A stretch of DNA of 48,032 nt from Bacteroidales bacterium (lineage in GTDB: Bacteria > Bacteroidota > Bacteroidia > Bacteroidales > WCHB1-69). This document shows positions 1 to 7,857 of the stretch, one piece after another. The DNA lies in contig JAIKYR010000150.1 in the NCBI GenBank assembly GCA_024682995.1, positions 1-48,032 of the forward strand, given 5' to 3'. The position numbers and the translations under genes are program-made. The notes beneath the pieces are model-generated. The model worked only from the letters and a program-made list of their open reading frames with translations. It was not told the DNA's origin and ran no database searches. Every line of letters begins with the position of its first letter. Within the stretch, counting starts at the first letter, position 1.

Positions 1-1
1 T

Positions 2-88
2 TTCAACATCCTCAAACAGATTCCTTTCCCAAAACTAACGATTTTGACGCTGGATGAGTTCAATGAGGAATTGAAAGGTGTACAATAA
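2..88 (+). CDS. C-terminal tail of an unknown protein (partial, left edge)
   Basis: An open frame enters from the left edge and ends at TAA 86-88, giving 28 residues that finish in DEFNEELKGVQ. The sequence is too short to assign to a family. It converges on the tape-measure-like fragment only 3 nt away. It could be the end of a real gene or chance readthrough; the absence of a stop over 84 nt is weak evidence by itself. Confidence 0.4.
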   Translation, partial: FNILKQIPFPKLTILTLDEFNEELKGVQ

Positions 89-91
89 TTC

Positions 92-364
92 CTAATTGAA
101 TATTCCCGTGCCGAACTGCAGCACCTTGTTGTACATTTCCGTCCACGCGGAGGCTGCGGAACCGATGTTTTGCGCGTGCTCTTTGAGGTACTGCCTCAGT
201 TCCTTGATTTTCTTGGCGTGGGAGATGTACTCGTCAGAGCCGATGACCATTCGGTTCTGCTCGTTCACGAGCTTGTTCATCTCTGAACGTATCTGCTTGA
301 CGGAGGCCTCCACCTCCTTGCCGTTGATGTAGATGGTTACCCTGCGGGTGCTGCTCTTTGCCAT
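92..364 (-). pseudogene. Truncated phage tail tape-measure-like N-terminal fragment
   Basis: The frame encodes 90 residues starting MAKSSTRRVTIYINGKEV and continuing with a charged helical stretch (residues 20-65). This N-terminal pattern, a short basic start, a TIYINGKEV strand, then a heptad-like helix with IGSDEY and KIKELR, resembles the beginning of tail tape-measure proteins of Bacteroidota phages and prophages, as I remember that family. Tape-measure proteins usually run to many hundreds of residues, so a stop after GTGIFN makes this a remnant or a reduced standalone gene. No other tail gene lies nearby, which favours prophage debris. The family assignment is from memory of the motif and not from a search. 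Confidence 0.5.
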
Positions 365-443
365 AACTGATGTTTTGGCAAAGATGGCTTAAATGCCTGT
401 CACGGTATGGGACGGAATATGACAATCAAACACTTTTTAACGG

Positions 444-944
444 TTATATGATTCCCCACAGAGTTAACAGAGAGTCTGCTTCTTTTGAGCTGATTTCTTC
501 GTCTTGTTCATGCTCCCAACGACTATTCTTTACTGAGACACCTGTTGTCCATAAATAGCCCCACCTATTATCTTTAAAATAATACGTAATACGTAACATC
601 TCCTCAAACGTGCCATCTACCGTTGTATATTTGTTTGGTCCAATGTAAATATCTTCCTCCCATAACATTGTTCCATCGTTTTCGCAAAGAAAACAATTTT
701 TGAAATGGCAAGGAGTGCCTTTGGGGCAAATGGGATTGATCCAACTTCCCCCTACAACACCGACAGCTTCGTTATATCTCCAAGTTGAGTCAAGGACAGG
801 CAAGCCGACGTTTTGGCGTACTTGATTATATGCAACTCCATATTTTGAATTCAGATCTGAATATGAGCACGATGACATCAATAGTGATACAACTATGTAG
901 CACTGAATTAGTACGTGTTTTAATATACTTCTGTCCATTGCCAT
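444..944 (-). CDS. Small lipoprotein of unknown function
   Basis: The 166-residue product starts MAMDRS and has a hydrophobic N-terminus ending in a lipobox (LLMSSC, Cys26), so it is probably exported and lipid-anchored. The mature part is rich in aromatic residues and has a cysteine cluster (ICPKGTPCHFKNCFLC, roughly residues 70-85), which could form disulfides or bind a metal. I do not recognise the family. The frame is open further upstream to 1046, but that extension runs through a dispersed repeat and lacks signal-peptide character. An AGGAAG lies just before ATG 944; its spacing fits the internal ATG at 938 slightly better, so either could be the start. A -7 box at 1015-1022 on this strand could drive it. 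It is divergent from the C25 protease gene. Confidence 0.65.
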   Translation of the reverse strand: MAMDRSILKHVLIQCYIVVSLLMSSCSYSDLNSKYGVAYNQVRQNVGLPVLDSTWRYNEAVGVVGGSWINPICPKGTPCHFKNCFLCENDGTMLWEEDIYIGPNKYTTVDGTFEEMLRITYYFKDNRWGYLWTTGVSVKNSRWEHEQDEEISSKEADSLLTLWGII

Positions 945-953
945 ACTTCCTGT

Positions 954-1009
954 GTAAATAACCACGTTAAAATATACCAAAGTGCCATTCAAAAGTATAC
1001 CACTTTGGA
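954..1009 (+). repeat. Dispersed repeat, copy 1 (56 nt)
   Basis: This copy begins GTAAATAACCACG and ends CACTTTGGA. It matches 1123-1178 in 54 of 56 positions, same orientation. Its reverse complement is recognisably related to the 64-nt copies at 1057-1120 and 4757-4820, sharing GGTATA, TGGCA and GGTTATTTAC. It lies in the 5' leader of the small lipoprotein gene. Confidence 0.85.
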
Positions 1010-1014
1010 GGATG

Positions 1015-1022
1015 CAAAAATA
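1015..1022 (-). promoter_or_regulatory. Putative -7 box of the lipoprotein gene
   Basis: The minus strand reads TATTTTTG, matching the Bacteroidota -7 consensus TAnnTTTG. It lies about 70 nt upstream of ATG 944. No clear TTTG -33 element was seen at the usual spacing. Confidence 0.4.
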
Positions 1023-1056
1023 CAAAAAGCATGTGTTATAAATCATGCTGTGTCAC

Positions 1057-1120
1057 GAAGACCTCAAAATGGTATATTTTTCAGTGGCAATGGCGGTATA
1101 CTTTTGGAAGGCTATTTACA
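1057..1120 (+). repeat. Dispersed repeat, copy 2 (64 nt)
   Basis: The copy begins GAAGACCTCAAAA and ends GGCTATTTACA. It matches 4757-4820 in 61 of 64 positions in the same orientation, so the two copies are direct repeats flanking the C25 protease gene. It abuts the oppositely oriented relative at 1123-1178, making an imperfect inverted pair. Confidence 0.85.
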
Positions 1121-1122
1121 TT

Positions 1123-1178
1123 GTAAATAACCACGTTAAAATACACCAAAGTGCCATTCAAAAGTATACCGCTTTGGA
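1123..1178 (+). repeat. Dispersed repeat, copy 3 (56 nt)
   Basis: This is the second copy of the 954-1009 sequence, with two substitutions. Its right end (GCTTTGGA) contains the TTTG that can serve as the -33 element of the protease promoter. Confidence 0.85.
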
Positions 1179-1202
1179 TTTTCCAGGTTTTTGCTATTTT
1201 TG
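1173..1202 (+). promoter_or_regulatory. Putative promoter of the C25 protease gene
   Basis: TTTG at 1173-1176 and TATTTTTG at 1195-1202 are separated by 18 nt, close to the Bacteroidota consensus TTTG-N19-TAnnTTTG. The -7 box ends 25 nt before ATG 1228. Confidence 0.55.
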
Positions 1203-1227
1203 CCACCTTTTGTGTAAAAATCGTAAA

Positions 1228-4200
1228 ATGAAAAAAGTATTGTTATTCAGCATATTACTGATTAGCGTGCTCTTCTTGAACGCACAGAACTACACCATCC
1301 GGCAGAACACGATGAGCAAGCTTTCCATCAAGTTCAGCACACCCAAACTGCAGAGCAGCGTGGTGAATGTCGGAGACGCCCGCTACACTTCCCTCTCTAT
1401 GGACGGCTACGACAACTCCACGAAAGTGGGTTGTCCATCACTGCCGGAACTCACCAAGCTGATTGAGATCCCCTTGTGCGACGAGGTCAATGTCCGGATT
1501 GTGTCGGTGGACTACGAGGAATACGATGCCGCCGCCTTGAATGTGCTTTATCCCGTGATGCCCAGCCAAGAGAGCTGTTCCAAGTCCGATACGGGAAAAC
1601 GTCCCTTCAACAAGAACGAAGCTGTCTATCGCACCGATGCGTTCTATACTTCGCAGCCGGAGGTGGTCACCGCCCACAAGATCGGCACCATGCGTGATGT
1701 GAACTTAGCTAACGTGGTGGTGAGCCCCGTGGCCTACAATCCTGTCTCGGACAAAATACGGGTCTATAGCCGTATCGAGGTGGAAATCACCTACGGGAAT
1801 GCCAACATTCCTGCCACCTTGGAGATGAAAGACAAATACTACAGTCCGTTGTTCCACGCTGCCAAGGAGGCTGTCATCAACCCGATGAACACGCGCAACG
1901 AGTTCAACATCACCCCCGTCAAGTATCTGATCATCGCCCACGATATGTTTGCCAACAACGAGCAACTGATGTCGTTCGTCAACTGGAAAAAGCGTATCGG
2001 CTACCTCGTGGAAGTCGCCTACACGAGCGCCACCGGCACCACGACCACGGCCATCAGCAACTATATCCAAGCGGAATACTCCAACGCCACGGCCGAGAAC
2101 CCAGCGCCCACCTTTGTCCTGCTCGTCGGCGATGTCGAACAGATACCCGCTTTTACGGGCACTCAGAACCACAAGACGGACTTGTACTATGCCACCTGGA
2201 CCACTGGTGACAACTTGCCGGACTGCTACTACGGCCGTTTCTCGGCTCAGAGCCTCAGCCAACTGCTTCCACAAATCGAGAAAACGTTGATGTACGAGCA
2301 ATATACTATGCCGGATCCGTCCTATTTGGGCAAGGCCGTGTTGATTGCTGGCAATGATGACATGTGGGCTCCTACCCACCTCAACGGTCAGATCAACTAT
2401 ATCTTTGACAATTACATCAACACTACTTCCAACACGCACAACTACACCACGGTGTACAGGCATTTGTATGACTGCTCCAACGAGGCCGCGACCATTCGTC
2501 AGGAGATCGGTGCCGGATGTGGCTGGGTCAACTATACGGCACATGGTTCTGGATACGGCTGGAACGAGCCTGAGTTCAACTGTTACCATGTGCAATTAAT
2601 GAACAATGCCGACAAATACGGTTTTATGATCGGAAACTGCTGTTTGTCCTGCTCCTTTGATACACCTGAATGTATAGCTGAAGCGGTTTTGCGTGCTGAC
2701 AACAAAGGGGCCGTCGGCTATATCGGCGGTTCCGACATCACTTATTGGGATGAGGACTTTTACTGGTCTGTCGGCTTCCGCAGCACCATCGACTCCACCC
2801 CGACGTACAACGCCAACCATCTGGGCGCCTACGACAGAATCTTCCACACGCACGGCGAGAATCACGATGTCTGGGTCACCAGCATCGCGGGCTACATGAC
2901 TGCCGGAGATCTGGCGGTGGAAGGCTCAAGCTCAGATCTAAAGCTTTACTACTGGGAGGTTTACCACCTGATGGGCGATCCTTCCCTGAAGCCCTACATG
3001 GGCATTCCATCCAACTTGACCGTCAACTCCGATGAATTTCTCTTAGTGGGCAGCACCAGCTATGACGTGCAGACGGTGCCCTACGCCTACGTGGCCTTGA
3101 CCTACAACAACGAGTTGATAGCGGCCGCCTTCACGGATGCCTCCGGTTATGCCAGCCTCACCTTCAGCGCTGTCAACATCCTGGGTGATTATGAGTTGGC
3201 CGTTTCGGCACAAAACCACATCCAATTCTTCAAGACCGTGCAGGTCATCGCCCCGACGGGACCCTTCGTGGCCGTTTCTTCTTACTCCTTGTCAGAGCAG
3301 AGTGTCCCGCAACCGGGCTCCACGGTGTATATGAATGTGGCCCTAACGAACTATGGCGTGGCCGCGGCCTCCAATGTCACCACCACGCTCAGCAGCAGCT
3401 ATCCGGGCGTCGTCATTCCTCAAAACAGCGTGAGCGACAACAGCATCGCTGCAGACGCCACCAGCACGCACAACAATGCCTTTACCATCGTATTGCCTGC
3501 CGATGCCCAGGATGGCGACGAAATTCCTTTTGTCATCACCACCACCTTCGGCAATCTCACCACCACCAAGAATTTCAAGATAATGGTTGCGACTCCGAAA
3601 TTTTCCATCGCGAACGTGACCCTTCAGAACGCGAATGGTGCCTCCTCCTTCGCTCCCGGCGACATGGTCAACGTGACGGTGACCTACGCCAACACCGGCC
3701 ACAGTCCGCTAACCAATGCTGTCTTGCACCTCACCAGCCATTACAGTTTAGTGACCGTGAACACCCCGGCCCAAAACATCGCGGTGTTGCCTGCCGGCGC
3801 CTCCGCAACCGCCCAGTACCAGGTAGCTATCAGTGCCGCGGTGCCGGACATGACCACTGTGCCGCTCTACGTGAAATGCGTAGTGGGCCAGGACGTCATC
3901 GTGGACACCATCTACTTGACCGTTGGTACGGTGATGGAGACCTTCGAGACGGGCAACCTGACCGCCTTCTTGTGGCAGACCAACAACAACCCGTGGTTCG
4001 TCACCAATGAACAGCCCTACGCTGGCAACTACTGCGTCCGTTCCAAACAGGACTTGGCCGACAACGACCAATCTGAATTCTTCATCACGATCAACTGCTC
4101 CGCCGCTACAAGCATCTCCTATTTCCGCAAAGTATCTTCCGAGGACGGCTATGACTTCTTCAAGTTCTACATCGATGACACCGAGATGGACAGCCAAACG

Positions 4201-4629
4201 GGTTCCACCGGCTGGTCGCAAGCCTCCTTCCCTGTCGATTTTGGCACGCACACCTTCAGATTCATCTACCAGAAGGACTCTGGTGTTATCGGCGGCAGCG
4301 ACTGCGCTTGGGTGGACAACATCGTTCTCCCCGGCATGGGCAACCTGTGTGTGGAAGACATGGACGACAATGTAGGCGTTGAAAGCCCTGAAGAGATCAT
4401 GTTCAGCGTATTTCCCAACCCTACCACGGGCATGCTTTATGTGCAAAGTTCCGAACCTGTACAGCAAATCGTGATTTACGACTTGAGCGGTCGCCAGATC
4501 ATGAGCTGCAACGGACAGACCGAGCAGCTGAACGCCATCAATGTAAACAACTTGAAAAGCGGAATCTACTTCATCCGCATCCACACCACCGACAACCGCA
4601 CCTCCATCTCCAAGTTCATCAAGCAATAG
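1228..4629 (+). CDS. Secreted gingipain-like (C25) cysteine protease with T9SS type A sorting domain
   Basis: The 1133-residue product has a signal peptide (MKKVLLFSILLISVLFLNAQ), a gingipain-type propeptide region (about 25-230), then a peptidase C25 domain (about 240-600). The likely catalytic dyad is visible as His439 in NYTAHGSGYG and Cys471/472 in IGNCCLSC. Two Ig/CARDB-like beta domains follow (about 640-900), then a cleaved-adhesin-type jelly-roll (about 905-1040, starting METFETGNL and ending DCAWVDNIVLP). The C-terminus (VFPNPTTGMLYV to SKFIKQ) is a type A T9SS sorting domain, so the enzyme should be exported by T9SS and anchored or released at the cell surface. The frame is open back to 1045, but that stretch is repeat DNA; ATG 1228 gives the signal peptide and follows a good promoter. 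Substrate specificity (Arg, Lys or other) cannot be read from this sequence. Confidence 0.9.
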   Translation: MKKVLLFSILLISVLFLNAQNYTIRQNTMSKLSIKFSTPKLQSSVVNVGDARYTSLSMDGYDNSTKVGCPSLPELTKLIEIPLCDEVNVRIVSVDYEEYDAAALNVLYPVMPSQESCSKSDTGKRPFNKNEAVYRTDAFYTSQPEVVTAHKIGTMRDVNLANVVVSPVAYNPVSDKIRVYSRIEVEITYGNANIPATLEMKDKYYSPLFHAAKEAVINPMNTRNEFNITPVKYLIIAHDMFANNEQLMSFVNWKKRIGYLVEVAYTSATGTTTTAISNYIQAEYSNATAENPAPTFVLLVGDVEQIPAFTGTQNHKTDLYYATWTTGDNLPDCYYGRFSAQSLSQLLPQIEKTLMYEQYTMPDPSYLGKAVLIAGNDDMWAPTHLNGQINYIFDNYINTTSNTHNYTTVYRHLYDCSNEAATIRQEIGAGCGWVNYTAHGSGYGWNEPEFNCYHVQLMNNADKYGFMIGNCCLSCSFDTPECIAEAVLRADNKGAVGYIGGSDITYWDEDFYWSVGFRSTIDSTPTYNANHLGAYDRIFHTHGENHDVWVTSIAGYMTAGDLAVEGSSSDLKLYYWEVYHLMGDPSLKPYMGIPSNLTVNSDEFLLVGSTSYDVQTVPYAYVALTYNNELIAAAFTDASGYASLTFSAVNILGDYELAVSAQNHIQFFKTVQVIAPTGPFVAVSSYSLSEQSVPQPGSTVYMNVALTNYGVAAASNVTTTLSSSYPGVVIPQNSVSDNSIAADATSTHNNAFTIVLPADAQDGDEIPFVITTTFGNLTTTKNFKIMVATPKFSIANVTLQNANGASSFAPGDMVNVTVTYANTGHSPLTNAVLHLTSHYSLVTVNTPAQNIAVLPAGASATAQYQVAISAAVPDMTTVPLYVKCVVGQDVIVDTIYLTVGTVMETFETGNLTAFLWQTNNNPWFVTNEQPYAGNYCVRSKQDLADNDQSEFFITINCSAATSISYFRKVSSEDGYDFFKFYIDDTEMDSQTGSTGWSQASFPVDFGTHTFRFIYQKDSGVIGGSDCAWVDNIVLPGMGNLCVEDMDDNVGVESPEEIMFSVFPNPTTGMLYVQSSEPVQQIVIYDLSGRQIMSCNGQTEQLNAINVNNLKSGIYFIRIHTTDNRTSISKFIKQ

Positions 4630-4756
4630 CTTAGAAGTTAAAAGTTGGTATCTCTTATTCATTGCCACAAACCCAATGGATGGCAATGCCGTCAGCCGCC
4701 CTTTTGAGGGCAGCAATCAGGGTAAAACATCCAGTATTGTGTTGAAAGAGAGCAAT
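4630..4756 (+). other. Intergenic stretch with weak hairpins
   Basis: No gene is supported between the protease stop and the next repeat. It contains an 8-bp inverted repeat (CATTGCCA 4660-4667 with TGGCAATG 4681-4688) and a GCCCT/AGGGC hairpin at 4698-4711. Neither is followed by a run of T, so a terminator is only possible. The rest of the gap to 5022 holds a dispersed repeat (4757-4820), a shared upstream element (4931-4973) and a promoter. Confidence 0.4.
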
Positions 4757-4820
4757 GAAGACCTCAAAACGGTATATTTTTCAGTGGCAATGGCGGTATA
4801 CTTTTGGATGGTTATTTACA
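4757..4820 (+). repeat. Dispersed repeat, copy 4 (64 nt)
   Basis: This copy matches 1057-1120 in 61 of 64 positions, in direct orientation. Together the two copies bracket the C25 protease gene. Confidence 0.85.
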
Positions 4821-4930
4821 CCTGCACGCCAAAGGCACGAAAATCAGAAAAAAATTCTCAACCAACTGCAACCATTTCGCATTCTTGCATCATAGTTTTA
4901 CATCCACGGATGTGTAACAAATTGTCTAAC

Positions 4931-4973
4931 GAAATCAACTAACGTGTAAAAAGAACTGGAGAGATATTCCGTT
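4931..4973 (+). repeat. Shared upstream element, copy 1
   Basis: The 43-nt sequence from GAAATCAACTAAC to GAGATATTCCGTT recurs, with a few changes, at 8174-8218 upstream of the FISUMP-protein gene. Both copies lie just before a TAnnTTTG box, but at different distances (16 and 6 nt). Confidence 0.7.
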
Positions 4974-4989
4974 CAAACTGGCATTTTTG

Positions 4990-4997
4990 TAGTTTTG
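4990..4997 (+). promoter_or_regulatory. Putative -7 box of the sigma factor operon
   Basis: TAGTTTTG fits TAnnTTTG and ends 25 nt before ATG 5023. A matching TTTG -33 is not evident; the expected position falls inside the shared upstream element. Confidence 0.45.
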
Positions 4998-5022
4998 CCG
5001 CGGAAAACACCGAATTGCAAGT

Positions 5023-6090
5023 ATGACAACTGGGATGAAAGCGTTCTGGACCAGAGCGTACAGAAAGAACATTGAAAAGATGATCGGCGTGTGCTACCGC
5101 TATGTCCTTGACCGGCCAACCGCCGAGGATCTCGCACATGACGCCTTTCTCACTGCCATCGAGAAGGCGGACACCTTCCGGGGATTCGGCTCCTTCGAGG
5201 GGTGGATGATGCGTATTGCCGCCAACAAGGCACTACTCTACTTGAGAGAACAGGAGCGGATACGCCCACTGAAGGGCAATGCGGCAGTGACGGAAACGGA
5301 CACAGCAGACGAGGACGAGCCATCTCCCGACGACATGATGGCTGCCATCCGGAAAGCCGATTTCTCTCAGGAGGAGATTCTGGATGCCATCGCGCAACTG
5401 CCCGACCATCACCGCACCGTGCTGAACTTGTACGTCTTTGAACGGCTCACCCATCTGCAGATTGCAGAACTGCTGGACATTTCTCCGAACACCTCCAAAT
5501 CGCACCTGCTACGGGCGCGTAAGGAGCTGCAAAAGATATTGTTCAACAAATCAAAAGAGAAAAAGCATCTGCTTATGATATTATTGCCATTCATTCATCC
5601 CGATGCAGCCATCGACGGCTATTGCCGCTCGCAGCTGAAAGATTTCGCCATCCCGCCACTGCAACCGCTGAAAGAGGAGGCTTTTTCCACCTCCTCAAAA
5701 GTCTCGCCCAAGTTGTGGCTGTATGCGCACAGGCTTCCTTTTATCGGCAGCTTCGCCGCCACCGGCGCAGCCATCGCTGCCGGCATCCTGCTCTTCCCTT
5801 CACTGCAGGACAACCCAACCGCAACGCCGCAGGTTGCCAAACCTCAGCCCGTCATGGCAGCGGCAGACAGCATCGCCGAGAACGATTCGGAAGAATCCGC
5901 CTTGCTTGAAGCGGGGAACAGCGGTACCGTAACAAAACACTCCACCCTATCCTCTTCCGCACCCTCAACGCCCCTGGAGACCGCTCCTGCGGACAATCAG
6001 ACCGTGATGTCCCAAACAACCCAACCTGTGGTGGTCAAGAAGATTCGGAGGACCAAACATATCATTGTTATTCAAGATTCCACAAAATAG
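5023..6090 (+). CDS. ECF-type RNA polymerase sigma factor with C-terminal transmembrane extension
   Basis: Residues 1-180 form a sigma-70 family ECF factor. Region 2 is at about 10-75 (CYRYVLDRPTAEDLAHDAFL, then FEGWMMRIAANKA). Region 4 is at about 115-170 (LPDHHRTVLNLYVFERLTHL, then IAELLDISPNTSKSHL helix-turn-helix). The protein is 355 residues, well beyond the usual 160-200. The extra part has a linker, one hydrophobic segment near 245-265 (FIGSFAATGAAIAAGILLF) and a low-complexity Ser/Thr/Ala/Pro-rich tail of about 90 residues. If the tail crosses the membrane, the sigma domain would be membrane-tethered, an arrangement that resembles a fused anti-sigma output. No separate anti-sigma gene is seen next to it. 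The next gene starts 13 nt downstream, so the two are probably co-transcribed. Confidence 0.85.
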   Translation: MTTGMKAFWTRAYRKNIEKMIGVCYRYVLDRPTAEDLAHDAFLTAIEKADTFRGFGSFEGWMMRIAANKALLYLREQERIRPLKGNAAVTETDTADEDEPSPDDMMAAIRKADFSQEEILDAIAQLPDHHRTVLNLYVFERLTHLQIAELLDISPNTSKSHLLRARKELQKILFNKSKEKKHLLMILLPFIHPDAAIDGYCRSQLKDFAIPPLQPLKEEAFSTSSKVSPKLWLYAHRLPFIGSFAATGAAIAAGILLFPSLQDNPTATPQVAKPQPVMAAADSIAENDSEESALLEAGNSGTVTKHSTLSSSAPSTPLETAPADNQTVMSQTTQPVVVKKIRRTKHIIVIQDSTK

Positions 6091-6103
6091 CAACAATATA
6101 ATA

Positions 6104-6808
6104 ATGAACCTATTAAAAATAACACTTCTGATTTGCCTCGTCGCCGGAGCCGCACTTTCCGCCGCCGCACAAGTGGATGGGGATCGAACTCGGCAGGACA
6201 CGCTCTATATCTACGAGGAAGAAATCACCTACGACACGCTGTACGTCCACGACACACTTCCCGACTATACCGGCATGAGCAAGGAGGAACTGATGGCTAA
6301 TTTCCTCCAGAACCGTGGTGTAGGACAGCTCTTCTACCAGAAGGGCGGCATGTACCTCACGGGAGCCGATGAGCTGTACCGACTTGACAAAAACGATTTG
6401 GAAGGGCTGCTCTCCGCCCCAGAATACGAAAAATACCGAAAGGCAAAGCGCAACCAATACATCAGCATTCCGCTCTATGTGGCCGGCGGTGCCGCATTGG
6501 CGACTGCTGGCATCGGGATTTACCAGTTCTGCGCCTCTTTTGTTCAGACGGCAAAGTACAAAGACCAGCTCCTCAACAGCGACAATCTTGCAGTCATTCT
6601 CTGGCGCAGTGCCATAAGCGGAGTGTTCCTGTGCGCAGGAAGCGCCCTTGTCGCCACTGCATTCATCGTGCCCGCCGTTATGTTGACGGTCAAGAGCAAG
6701 GTGCGCATCAATCAGATTGTCAACCGCTTCAATGCATCACCAACAATGACGATGCAGATTCGGCTCGGTCCAACACCGACCGGAGCAGGCATAACCTTTT
6801 CATTTTAA
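6104..6808 (+). CDS. Exported or membrane protein of unknown function, partner of the sigma factor
   Basis: The 234-residue product starts MNLLKITLLICLVAGAALSA and appears to have a cleavable signal peptide ending near AAAQ. The middle is acidic and hydrophilic, with a DTLYIYEEEITYDTLYVHDT strand repeat. Two hydrophobic segments follow (about 130-155, SIPLYVAGGAALATAGIGIY, and about 170-200, ISGVFLCAGSALVATAFIV). The C-terminus (MQIRLGPTPTGAGITFSF) looks like a beta strand ending in Phe, as in outer-membrane proteins. I do not recognise the family. Start ATG 6104 was preferred over the in-frame upstream start at 6065, which lies inside the sigma gene. The tight spacing suggests a functional link to the sigma factor. 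Confidence 0.7.
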   Translation: MNLLKITLLICLVAGAALSAAAQVDGDRTRQDTLYIYEEEITYDTLYVHDTLPDYTGMSKEELMANFLQNRGVGQLFYQKGGMYLTGADELYRLDKNDLEGLLSAPEYEKYRKAKRNQYISIPLYVAGGAALATAGIGIYQFCASFVQTAKYKDQLLNSDNLAVILWRSAISGVFLCAGSALVATAFIVPAVMLTVKSKVRINQIVNRFNASPTMTMQIRLGPTPTGAGITFSF

Positions 6809-6912
6809 AACCCTTTTTTAAAAGTGTCTGCCGATATCTATGTGTTACAGACTTCCGCAAAGAGGATCACAGACGCCCTATCATTTTTAACCGAGAAGTC
6901 TTCAGAAAAATT

Positions 6913-7128
6913 ATGAAAAAAGTATTGGCTATCGTATCAGCCGTGTTAATGCTGGCGGCAATCTCAACTTCCTGCAACAAGGTCGGTTGCCACTGTTACG
7001 CAAAGACAGACGTCGCACACCTCGCACCCGTGTACGAAGATGAAACTTCGAACAAAGACGAGTGCAAGGCCATGGAAGCCCAACTCAACGAGGAAGAGGG
7101 CATCAGCATCTTCAAGTGCAAGCAATAG
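6913..7128 (+). CDS. Small lipoprotein, 71 residues, unknown function
   Basis: The product starts MKKVLAIVSAVLMLAAIST and continues SCNKVGCHCYAK, a signal peptide with a lipobox-like SCN. The mature part is about 50 residues, acidic, with four more cysteines (GCHCYAK, DECKAM, FKCKQ), so it is probably a small disulfide-bonded or metal-binding lipoprotein. No promoter box was found in the 104 nt upstream, so it may be transcribed with the sigma operon. A strong GC-rich terminator follows. The short length and lack of homologs I can name limit confidence in its function, not in its being a gene. Confidence 0.7.
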   Translation: MKKVLAIVSAVLMLAAISTSCNKVGCHCYAKTDVAHLAPVYEDETSNKDECKAMEAQLNEEEGISIFKCKQ

Positions 7129-7143
7129 CATTCTGATGACGAC

Positions 7144-7178
7144 GGCGGGCGCTTCTGACACGCCCGCCGCTTATTTTT
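7144..7178 (+). terminator. Rho-independent terminator after the small lipoprotein gene
   Basis: GGCGGGCG (7144-7151) pairs with CGCCCGCC (7161-7168) around a 9-nt loop, and TTATTTTT follows. It probably ends the transcript covering the sigma factor, its partner and the lipoprotein. Confidence 0.8.
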
Positions 7179-7276
7179 ACAGCCACACCTATCTATCTGC
7201 ACAATAATAACAAAATAATAAAATTTTAAAATACTGATTCACACACAGATAGATTGATTTTGTATTAAAAACATTA

Positions 7277-7323
7277 CTTTTTGTAACTTATACTTGCTTT
7301 TTGTCAAGAATTGTGTATTTTTG
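7277..7323 (+). promoter_or_regulatory. Putative promoter and direct repeats of the membrane protein/XRE pair
   Basis: TATTTTTG at 7316-7323 fits the -7 consensus, and CTTG at 7293-7296 is 19 nt upstream. CTTTTTGT occurs twice (7277-7284 and 7297-7304), 20 nt apart or about two helical turns, across the -33 region. This is a possible operator for the XRE regulator encoded downstream; that last point is inference. Confidence 0.45.
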
Positions 7324-7364
7324 CAGGGTCAAAAAAATTATTACTCACCTTAAAAAACACCGTT

Positions 7365-7823
7365 ATGAAAAACACAAAGTTCTTACTACCAAGCAGGTTC
7401 AAAAAAACAGGTTGGTGGATATTCGGTATTACCATTGTACTGATTGTATTCCACTCCATCTTCCAAAGTCAATGCGACTTCAGTTTCAACAACATTCGCG
7501 AGCTTTTCGGGATGGAACGACTGAACGGCAATGGAAATCTGTTCTCCAGCTTTCTTTCTTCCTCATTCGGTCCGAACGATGACCTTCTGCTGACATTCAT
7601 CGGCATTTTGCTCATTGTGGCCGGTATTTTCATCGGTTTTTCCCGCAATCAGGAAGATGATGAGTTCATCGAACAGCTCCGGTATGAGTCGCTTATCCTA
7701 TCGCTGTACATCAACAGCGGGATTGTGCTACTTTGTCTGATTTTCGTATGGGGTCTTCCATTCCTGTGGGTGATGATGATCAACATCTTCTCCATCCTGT
7801 ATGTCTTTATCATTTGTTTTTAA
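7365..7823 (+). CDS. Small polytopic membrane protein, unknown function
   Basis: The 152-residue product starts MKNTKFLLPSRFKKTGWW. It has four hydrophobic segments, at about 18-35 (WIFGITIVLIVFHSIF), 72-92 (LTFIGILLIVAGIFIGF), 110-128 (SLILSLYINSGIVLLCLI) and 132-150. A charged segment (RNQEDDEFIEQLRYE) lies between the second and third. An XRE-type regulator follows 34 nt downstream. Pairing of a small multi-span membrane protein with a small XRE regulator is common in bacteria, although the function of such pairs is usually unknown. ATG 7365 is preferred over the upstream in-frame start at 7311 because the latter overlaps the -7 box. Confidence 0.75.
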   Translation: MKNTKFLLPSRFKKTGWWIFGITIVLIVFHSIFQSQCDFSFNNIRELFGMERLNGNGNLFSSFLSSSFGPNDDLLLTFIGILLIVAGIFIGFSRNQEDDEFIEQLRYESLILSLYINSGIVLLCLIFVWGLPFLWVMMINIFSILYVFIICF

Positions 7824-7857
7824 CTTCGTCTGTACCTTCACAAACGTTCCCTGCGCT

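Noticed and set aside
1045..1227. N-terminal extension of the C25 protease
   Set aside because: It translates repeat DNA, lies upstream of the -7 box, and the true signal peptide begins at 1228.
1705..4716. Long minus-strand frames within the C25 protease gene
   Set aside because: They are opposite an intact, motif-bearing coding sequence and have no independent evidence.
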